NCBI GenBank assembly: GCA_937926355.1
Contig: CALAZP010000180.1
Location: forward strand, 1-12,106
Source of the DNA: an uncultured Saprospirales bacterium
GTDB taxonomy: Bacteria; Bacteroidota; Bacteroidia; Chitinophagales; Saprospiraceae
Direction of reading: 5' to 3'
Length of the DNA stretch: 12,106 nt
Positions 7,261 through 12,106 of the stretch are shown here, piece by piece (within the stretch, counting starts at the first letter, position 1; every line of letters starts with the position of its first letter). The notes under the pieces are model-generated. The model did not search any database and was not told the DNA's origin. It worked only from the letters and a program-made list of their open reading frames with translations. The position numbers were made by a program, and so were the translations under genes.

Positions 7261-7734
7261 ATGAAAAACAATAACGCTGCCGCAAAACTAAAAAAGCCCT
7301 TCTTTTTTAACCTTTTTTTATGGCTAAAATTACCCACTTGCTTTTTCTGGAGTTTAAAGTTACAGGAATTATCTGAGGATTCTTGTTCCGTTGTCATTCC
7401 CTTCAAGAGGCGAACAAAGAATCCTTTTCAATCTATTTATTTTGCAGCCTTGGCTGGAGCAGCTGAACTCTCTACGGGATTAATCTGGGTTAATCTTTTA
7501 GGTTTCAAAGCGCCATACTCCATATTAGTTAAGGGGTGCCAGTTAAACTTTATAAAAAAATCGACCACAGCAATAACCTTTACCTGCTCGGATGGACCTG
7601 AAGCTCGTCATGCTGTTCAACAATTGCAGCAATCCGGAGATATAGTCGAATTAAATATGACCGCTATTGGCAAAAATAAAGACGGAATTACAGTAGCTGA
7701 AATGGTTTTTAATTGGTCAGTTAAAAGAAAATAA
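7261..7734 (+). CDS. DUF4442 family protein (hotdog-fold, thioesterase-like)
   Basis: This 157-residue protein resembles the DUF4442 family, predicted to adopt a hotdog fold related to acyl-CoA thioesterases such as YiiD and PaaI; its reaction is not established. Recognisable parts are a hydrophobic N-terminal helix (FFFNLFLWLKLPTCFFW, about 14-30), a strand ending in VVIPFKRRTKNPFQSIYFAALAGAAELSTG (44-73), where the SIYFAALAGAAELSTG helix corresponds to the central hotdog helix, and a C-terminal strand pair ending VAEMVFNWSVKRK. The N-terminal hydrophobic stretch looks like part of the fold rather than a signal peptide, so a cytoplasmic location is likely. ATG 7261 follows an A-rich leader only 35 bases from the divergent sucC start. 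The stop is 1 base from the convergent metalloprotease stop. Confidence 0.8.
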   Translation: MKNNNAAAKLKKPFFFNLFLWLKLPTCFFWSLKLQELSEDSCSVVIPFKRRTKNPFQSIYFAALAGAAELSTGLIWVNLLGFKAPYSILVKGCQLNFIKKSTTAITFTCSDGPEARHAVQQLQQSGDIVELNMTAIGKNKDGITVAEMVFNWSVKRK

Positions 7735-7735
7735 G

Positions 7736-9256
7736 TCAATCTATAACCGGGACTTTGGCATAAGTCCTGCCCTGAGGCGTCTCTAAGACCAGCAGATACA
7801 TACCTGAAACCAAGTTTGGAAACGAAAAAGTCTCTTCGTTATCACCAGGATAAAACTCTCTTACCTGAGAAGTTCCAATTTTTTTACCCTGGAGATCCGT
7901 CAGATACAAAAGGCCTTTGAACCTTTCAATTGATTGTATTTGAACGCTAATAGATTGCTGGGAGCTCACTGGCAATGGAAAAACCTTAAAAGAGGTAAGC
8001 ATTTCTAGCGTTCTGGAACTGGTGGAGTTTAATGTTTTGAAAGAACCAGATGGACTAGAATCTTCACAAAAGAAATACCTATTGTAGGGGGTAACTCTCC
8101 AGTAGTAACTGGTATTAGTCCTCAGTAAATCGGGATCAATTTCAACAAAAGGTTCAGAGGCAGTAATCGTTATGGGGTTTAAAACATAAGTGGGAATTCT
8201 ATCAATTTCAACTGTATAATACTCAGCTCCATCCACAGGTTCCCATTCTAGTTTAACCGACTCCGATAAGGGGACTGAACTGCTGTTAATTGGTTGGATG
8301 AGTTGTACTCCATCTTTGGATAATTCTGCAAATGCCGGGGTACTTCCAGGAGACAATTTGGTTCTAGAGGAACTTGCTAAATCTTTTTGAACGATAGCAA
8401 TTTGTTCTTCAGAGAAAGTATAGGCTCCTCGATCGCAAAAGCTAAAATAACTCATATAATTGTGCTCATCTGGATCGATAAGAACACTATCTGGATCTAA
8501 AGCGCCGCCTTCATAAGTGCAGGAGAAAGTCGTGATGCCATTATAGTCTGCAGGAGTATCACAGATTCGATCCCCAGCAGTTTCACAATTGCTTCTATCG
8601 ACTTTTTCAGTTGGTAAACCATCTGGAGATATAGCTGGAGCAGGAATTCCATGAATCTCTGAATCATAAGGTTCAGAATCCCAACCTAAATGAGTGTGCA
8701 TCAAACTAAAATAATGCCCGAGCTCGTGCGGAAACGCCCATTTATTCATAGCATCCTTTCGCATCACTACCCAATCGTTACCTGGAGAATAAAATCCTGC
8801 AATAATGCTATTGTCGTCGGTATCGCTTGGACGAGCTACCTCACTTACTATAATGTTGATCGCTTTATCATCCTTTTCATTCTGCAGTAAAAATATAGAA
8901 GCGGGTAAAGTTGGATTATTATAAATGGTAGTATTATTTATATAATTGAACGTACCATCTTTCAAATAGAACTGAATATTAGCTCCTATAAAGTCATCGT
9001 TAAGCAAACAAAGTGAGCGAAAGGCTTCCTTGTCCGATAATCTACCAGTTCCATCTGTTTTTGCCACCAAATGAAGTTTGACAGGCACATATACGACATT
9101 GGTGCGAGGTGAAATGCTTACTAGCTTATTTTCCTCAAGTCTCTTAGTAGGCAAAGGTTCCAAATATGCACTATTCCCACAAGTGTATACAGGCACCTGA
9201 GAGGTAATTATATAAGGGAACAACAAGACAAAAGAAACAAAGTAGGCTAATTTCAT
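7736..9256 (-). CDS. Secreted M43 (pappalysin-like) zinc metalloprotease with fibronectin-type domain and T9SS C-terminal sorting domain
   Basis: This 506-residue exported protease begins with a signal peptide (MKLAYFVSFVLLFPYIITSQ). A metzincin catalytic domain follows (about 50-300), with the zinc motif HELGHYFSLMH (H177, E178, H181, H187) and a Met-turn methionine near 268 in HNYMSYF. Cysteine-containing segments NCETAGDRICDTP (about 223-235) and FSFCDRG (about 271-277) are typical of M43. A fibronectin type III-like domain spans about 318-408 (VKLEWEPVDGAEYYTVEI, SYYWRVTPYN). The last 85 or so residues (VFPLPVSS, LYLTDLQGKKIG, NLVSGMYLLVL, YAKVPV) match the T9SS type A sorting domain, which predicts outer-membrane translocation and cell-surface attachment or release. 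ATG 9256 is preferred over an upstream in-frame TTG at 9262 because the signal peptide then starts normally. The prey protein is unknown; a nutritional or matrix-degrading role is inference. Confidence 0.93.
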   Translation of the reverse strand: MKLAYFVSFVLLFPYIITSQVPVYTCGNSAYLEPLPTKRLEENKLVSISPRTNVVYVPVKLHLVAKTDGTGRLSDKEAFRSLCLLNDDFIGANIQFYLKDGTFNYINNTTIYNNPTLPASIFLLQNEKDDKAINIIVSEVARPSDTDDNSIIAGFYSPGNDWVVMRKDAMNKWAFPHELGHYFSLMHTHLGWDSEPYDSEIHGIPAPAISPDGLPTEKVDRSNCETAGDRICDTPADYNGITTFSCTYEGGALDPDSVLIDPDEHNYMSYFSFCDRGAYTFSEEQIAIVQKDLASSSRTKLSPGSTPAFAELSKDGVQLIQPINSSSVPLSESVKLEWEPVDGAEYYTVEIDRIPTYVLNPITITASEPFVEIDPDLLRTNTSYYWRVTPYNRYFFCEDSSPSGSFKTLNSTSSRTLEMLTSFKVFPLPVSSQQSISVQIQSIERFKGLLYLTDLQGKKIGTSQVREFYPGDNEETFSFPNLVSGMYLLVLETPQGRTYAKVPVID

Positions 9257-9360
9257 AGTCAATCAATCAATTATTCAGCTAACAATTTTACAATCTTTTT
9301 TGTTTTTTAGATACTTTTTGTTGTTTACTTTTATTGCTTAATTAAATAACCTAAACAAAA
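9257..9360. promoter_or_regulatory. Divergent intergenic region between metalloprotease gene and mdh
   Basis: These 104 bases hold the 5' leaders of two divergent genes. The strand toward mdh contains TACTTTTTG at 9312-9320, a TAnnTTTG-like element with one extra spacer base, and no TTG 19-21 bases upstream (a TTA is there). Toward the protease, TAAAATTG in the leader matches 7 of 8. Three near-copies of a GATT tetranucleotide lie directly before the protease ATG. A-rich sequence (AAACAAAAATG) precedes mdh. No promoter can be fixed with confidence. Confidence 0.3.
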
Positions 9361-10293
9361 ATGAATAAAGTAACCATCGTGGGAGCCGGCAATGTAGGAG
9401 CTACCTGTGCCAACGTATTGGCACACAAAGATTTTTTAAAGGAAGTTGTTTTAGTGGATATTCAAGGCGATTTTGCTAAAGGCAAAGCTTTAGATACTTG
9501 GCAACAAGCTCCTATTGACCATTACAGCACTCAATTAACTGGAACCGACAATTATGCCGATACAGCAGGTTCAGATATTGTTGTAATTACAGCAGGTGTT
9601 CCCAGAAAACCAGGAATGAGTAGAGATGATTTGATTGCGACCAATGCTAAAATTGTTAAAACAGTAACCGAAACGGTAATCAAACATTCACCTGATGCCA
9701 TTATTATTATTGTTTCCAATCCTTTAGATGTCATGACTTACGCGGCTTATGAAGCCAGTGGTAAAGACTCTACTAAAGTATTTGGAATGGCTGGAATTCT
9801 GGATACTGCTCGTTATAGAGCTTTTTTGGCGACCGAATTGAACGTTTCTCCTAAGGATATTCAAGCATTATTATTGGGTGGACATGGAGATACTATGGTG
9901 CCACTTCCTAGATATACAACTGTTGCGGGAATTCCAGTAACCGATATGGTAGCTGAAGATACCCTCAACGCCATCATAGAAAGAACAAAAAAAGGTGGTG
10001 GAGAATTGGTTCAGTTAATGGGTACTTCTGCATGGTATGCACCGGGAGCTGCTGCGGCTCAAATGGTCGAAGCCATAATTAAAGACGAACAAAGAATTTT
10101 CCCTTGCTGTGTCAGATTAGGAGGCGAATATGGAATGAATAATATTTTCTTGGGAATTCCAGTAAAGTTGGGACGAAATGGAATCGAGCAGAAAATAGAG
10201 TTGAATTTGAATGAGGAAGAAATGAAATTACTTCAAGAATCTGCGGAACACGTAAAATCCGTAATGGATGTTTACGACAAAATGGATGTATAA
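9361..10293 (+). CDS. mdh: Malate dehydrogenase, NAD-dependent (LDH-like type)
   Basis: This 310-residue enzyme interconverts malate and oxaloacetate with NAD in the TCA cycle and belongs to the LDH-like MDH group. The Rossmann loop is GAGNVG (8-13), and D33 at the end of the second strand favours NAD over NADP. The substrate loop VPRKPGMSR (80-88) has R82 at the position that is arginine in MDH and glutamine in LDH, with R88 following it. D148 and R151 in GILDTARYR and the catalytic histidine H175 in LLGGHGDTMVPLPRY complete the active site. Length and start are typical. It heads a plus-strand run with the SelL-like gene 15 bases downstream. sucC lies about 2 kb upstream on the other strand. 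Confidence 0.96.
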   Translation: MNKVTIVGAGNVGATCANVLAHKDFLKEVVLVDIQGDFAKGKALDTWQQAPIDHYSTQLTGTDNYADTAGSDIVVITAGVPRKPGMSRDDLIATNAKIVKTVTETVIKHSPDAIIIIVSNPLDVMTYAAYEASGKDSTKVFGMAGILDTARYRAFLATELNVSPKDIQALLLGGHGDTMVPLPRYTTVAGIPVTDMVAEDTLNAIIERTKKGGGELVQLMGTSAWYAPGAAAAQMVEAIIKDEQRIFPCCVRLGGEYGMNNIFLGIPVKLGRNGIEQKIELNLNEEEMKLLQESAEHVKSVMDVYDKMDV

Positions 10294-10308
10294 TATTTTA
10301 GTTTTTAT

Positions 10309-10845
10309 ATGAATTCTTTTGTTACTCCTAAGGAAACCCTCCAGAACATGACTACCAATAATGGTAAAACCGTTCTGGAGGTTTCTGCCCGTCAACCAGT
10401 TATGTTAATTTTTCTAAGACATTTTGGTTGCACTTTTTGTAGAGAAGCATTAGCGGATATCTCCAAAAAAAGAAAATCTATTGAAGAATCTGGCTTTGCA
10501 ATTGTTTTCGTTCACATGTCAGATAATGAAACTGCTGAATCTTACTTCAAAAAGTATCACCTTCTCAACCCTATTCATGTTAGTGACCCAGAGTGTAAGT
10601 TCTACCAATCTTTTGGTTTAGCTAAGGGAACTTTTACCCAATTATTTGGTTTATCTTCTTGGATTAGGGGCTTTGAATCTTCAGTTTTAAAAGGCAATGG
10701 TGTGGGACCGATAATGGGAGATGGCTTTCAAATGCCAGGTGTTTTTGTGATAACAGACGGAACTATCAGGGAAAGTTTTATACACAAAATAGTTTCAGAT
10801 CGGCCAGATTACGAGGATTTATTGCAGTGTTGTGTGGATCAATAA
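10309..10845 (+). CDS. SelL/AhpC-TSA-like thioredoxin-fold redox protein (CxxC)
   Basis: This 178-residue protein resembles the AhpC/TSA-like SelL group of thioredoxin-fold proteins, which in some organisms carry a UxxU selenocysteine motif. Here the motif is C41-x-x-C44 in LRHFGCTFCREALAD (36-50), so it is the cysteine form. FVHMSD (67-72) and VSDPECKFYQSFGL (91-104) follow the family, including C96, as does QMPGVFVITDG (141-151), equivalent to the cis-proline region (P143). Two adjacent cysteines (C174, C175) lie at the C-terminus, with unknown role. No signal peptide is visible, so a cytoplasmic peroxide or disulfide role is likely but untested. ATG 10309 is chosen because residues 1-25 resemble the N-terminus of relatives as I recall them; ATG 10348 (M14) is an alternative. 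It lies 15 bases after mdh and 13 before the VWA gene. Confidence 0.85.
   Translation: MNSFVTPKETLQNMTTNNGKTVLEVSARQPVMLIFLRHFGCTFCREALADISKKRKSIEESGFAIVFVHMSDNETAESYFKKYHLLNPIHVSDPECKFYQSFGLAKGTFTQLFGLSSWIRGFESSVLKGNGVGPIMGDGFQMPGVFVITDGTIRESFIHKIVSDRPDYEDLLQCCVDQ
10333..10385. repeat. Long imperfect inverted repeat with nested hairpin in 5' coding region
   Basis: The left arm GAAACCCTCCAGAAC (10333-10347) pairs with GTTCTGGAGGTTTC (10372-10385). Ten bases are perfectly complementary (10338-10347 with 10372-10381), and four more pair after bulging one C. The 24-base loop contains a second hairpin, TACCA-ATAA-TGGTA at 10353-10366. As mRNA this would form a branched or stacked stem beginning about 24 bases after the start codon of the SelL-like gene (codons 9-26). 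No T-run follows, so it does not look like an intrinsic terminator. Function unknown. Confidence 0.7.
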
Positions 10846-10858
10846 TTAAATTAATATC

Positions 10859-11944
10859 ATGATTGGATGGGTGTATGGAGCTGCTTTACCGGAGGATGGC
10901 GAAAGCCCATTTAATAGGCTGCTCAAAATTTTTCAGGAATTAATTTTATACACTTCAGGTGATGTACAAGAAGCACTATCTTGGCTCACCCAGTTGGATA
11001 AGGAATATCAACTATCTACTAAGGACTACAGTATCGGAGATTTTATTCAAGACCTTATCGATAAGGGTTTTCTGCAGCAAGAACAAAATGCAGCTGGTGG
11101 ATTTGCGCCTTCGGCAAAAATGGAAATTGGGCTTCGACAGAAAGCACTGGGAGATATTTTTGGACAAATTAAGAAAAGTAAAAGAGGCAACCACAGTACT
11201 AACGCTTTTGGAAGGGGAGACGAACACACCTCCGAATTAAAGCCGTTTGAATTTGGAGATCCTCTTGATCAAATTGCAGTGAGTGAATCTCTTCGCAATG
11301 CTCAAATTAATCACGGGGTTCAAGACTTCAAATTGACCCATGATGATTTAGAGGTAAGGGAAACCCGCTATCAAAGCCAAATGAGTACCGTATTGATGAT
11401 TGATATCTCCCATTCAATGATTCTTTACGGAGAAGACCGAATAACACCCGCCAAAAAAGTAGCTATGGCATTGGCGGAATACGTTACCACTAGATTTCCT
11501 AAAGACACCCTTGATATTATTGTCTTTGGTAACGATGCTTGGAGAGTTGAAATCAAAGATCTTCCCTACCTCCAGGTGGGACCTTATCATACCAATACCG
11601 TAGCCGGACTAGAACTGGCGATGGATATATTGCGCCGACATAAAAATCCAAACAAACAGATTTTTATGATAACTGATGGCAAACCTACCTGTATAAAAAA
11701 AGGAAAAAAGTATATCAAAAATAGTTTCGGTCTAGATAGAATGATTGTTAACAGAACGCTAAATCTTTCTAGGCAGTGCCGTAAACTCAATATTCCTATC
11801 ACCACATTTATGATAGCGAATGATCCCTATCTGGTTCAATTCGTAAACCAATTTACCCAAGCTAATAATGGAAAGGCTTTCTATAGCAATCTCAATGGGT
11901 TAGGGGAATTTATTTTTAGGGATTTTAAAAACAACCGCAAATAG
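10859..11944 (+). CDS. VWA-domain protein, MoxR/Mg-chelatase partner type
   Basis: This 361-residue cytoplasmic protein has an N-terminal helical region (about 1-110, including TSGDVQEALSWLTQLDKEY at 32-50), a linker, then a von Willebrand factor A domain (about 175-355). The MIDAS metal site is intact: D182, S184 and S186 in MIDISHSM, a loop threonine in HTNTVAGL (T245 or T247) and D273 in FMITDGKPT. HSMILYGEDRITPAKKVAMALAE (185-207) and the DIIVFGNDAWRVEIKDLPYLQVGPYHTN segment (219-246) are very characteristic of this VWA family. Relatives usually act with a MoxR- or ChlI-like AAA+ ATPase as an assembly or chelatase-type complex, but none is encoded in view. It starts 13 bases after the SelL-like stop, so co-transcription is likely. 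No signal peptide or transmembrane helix is seen. Substrate unknown. Confidence 0.92.
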   Translation: MIGWVYGAALPEDGESPFNRLLKIFQELILYTSGDVQEALSWLTQLDKEYQLSTKDYSIGDFIQDLIDKGFLQQEQNAAGGFAPSAKMEIGLRQKALGDIFGQIKKSKRGNHSTNAFGRGDEHTSELKPFEFGDPLDQIAVSESLRNAQINHGVQDFKLTHDDLEVRETRYQSQMSTVLMIDISHSMILYGEDRITPAKKVAMALAEYVTTRFPKDTLDIIVFGNDAWRVEIKDLPYLQVGPYHTNTVAGLELAMDILRRHKNPNKQIFMITDGKPTCIKKGKKYIKNSFGLDRMIVNRTLNLSRQCRKLNIPITTFMIANDPYLVQFVNQFTQANNGKAFYSNLNGLGEFIFRDFKNNRK

Positions 11945-11983
11945 GTTTATACTTTTCTATAGGATCAAAACGTTTATATCCCT

Positions 11984-12106
11984 ATGAAAAGAATATTACT
12001 AGTATCCTTACTTGGCTTTGGATTTTCGCTTTCTGTAGTAGCCCAAACTTCTAATGCGAAGGATAGTATTTTATCAGTATTAGAAGATACCCTTAATGTA
12101 TTATCC
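11984..12106 (+). CDS. Exported protein of unknown function, N-terminal part (runs off right edge)
   Basis: An open frame of 41 codons starts at ATG 11984 and continues past the edge. It opens with a clear signal peptide, MKRILLVSLLGFGFSLSVVA, with probable cleavage before glutamine at residue 21, a common +1 residue in Bacteroidota exported proteins. The visible mature part (TSNAKDSILSVLEDTLNVLS) is too short for family assignment. It lies 39 bases after the VWA gene on the same strand, so it may belong to the same transcript or start its own. The gap (11945-11983) shows no terminator-like hairpin with a T-run. Confidence 0.75.
   Translation, partial: MKRILLVSLLGFGFSLSVVAQTSNAKDSILSVLEDTLNVLS

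Noticed and set aside
9257..9262. Metalloprotease start at the in-frame TTG at 9262, two codons upstream
   Set aside because: ATG at 9256 begins a standard signal peptide; the TTG falls inside the short GATT repeat and adds nothing.
9361..10293. Lactate dehydrogenase as an alternative to malate dehydrogenase
   Set aside because: Arginine at residue 82 in the substrate loop is the malate dehydrogenase determinant; LDH has glutamine there.
10333..10385. Inverted repeat interpreted as a Rho-independent terminator after mdh
   Set aside because: It lies inside an intact coding sequence and is not followed by a T-run.
10429..10443. Possible selenocysteine use in the SelL-like redox motif
   Set aside because: The codons are ordinary cysteine codons (CxxC) with no in-frame TGA.

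Overview
The window reads as an ordinary, densely packed chromosomal segment of a Bacteroidota bacterium. The evidence is low GC, leaders that are A-rich rather than Shine-Dalgarno-like, a secreted metalloprotease ending in a type IX secretion (T9SS) type A C-terminal sorting domain, a candidate -7 element of the Bacteroidota type (TAnnTTTG), and protein families typical of the phylum. An order such as Saprospirales, Chitinophagales or Cytophagales is only a guess. I see no mobile element, tRNA, rRNA, CRISPR array or prophage. No gene-free gap exceeds about 120 bases.

Layout. 1-1065 (minus): parA followed by the first 84 codons of parB, the chromosome-segregation pair; parB runs off the left edge. 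1183-1734 (plus): an NAD(P)H-dependent FMN reductase family flavoprotein. 1736-3517 (minus): the two-domain (67K-type) signal peptide peptidase SppA. 3599-6042 (plus): an exported isoaspartyl peptidase/L-asparaginase and, 5 bases later, a PLP-dependent group II amino acid decarboxylase. 6026-7225 (minus): sucC, the succinyl-CoA ligase beta subunit. 7261-7734 (plus): a small hotdog-like DUF4442 protein. 7736-9256 (minus): an exported M43 (pappalysin-like) metalloprotease with a fibronectin-type domain and T9SS tail. 9361 to the right edge (plus): mdh, a SelL/AhpC-TSA-like thioredoxin-fold protein, a VWA-domain protein, and the start of an exported protein.

Two TCA-cycle enzymes (SucC and Mdh) lie about 2 kb apart on opposite strands, without sucD nearby. 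Strands alternate through the left two thirds. All three convergent gene pairs abut within 1 base or overlap by 17 bases, so there is no room for conventional terminators between them. The four plus-strand genes at the right are separated by 15, 13 and 39 bases and probably share a transcript.

I did not find a convincing new defence, mobile or biosynthetic system. The most notable unexplained structure is a long imperfect inverted repeat with a nested small hairpin at the start of the SelL-like coding sequence (10333-10385). Secondary points are a candidate sucC promoter in the 35-base divergent gap to DUF4442, a palindrome and hairpin in the parA/flavoprotein gap, the peptidase-decarboxylase gene pair, and a MoxR-type VWA protein without its usual ATPase neighbour in view.
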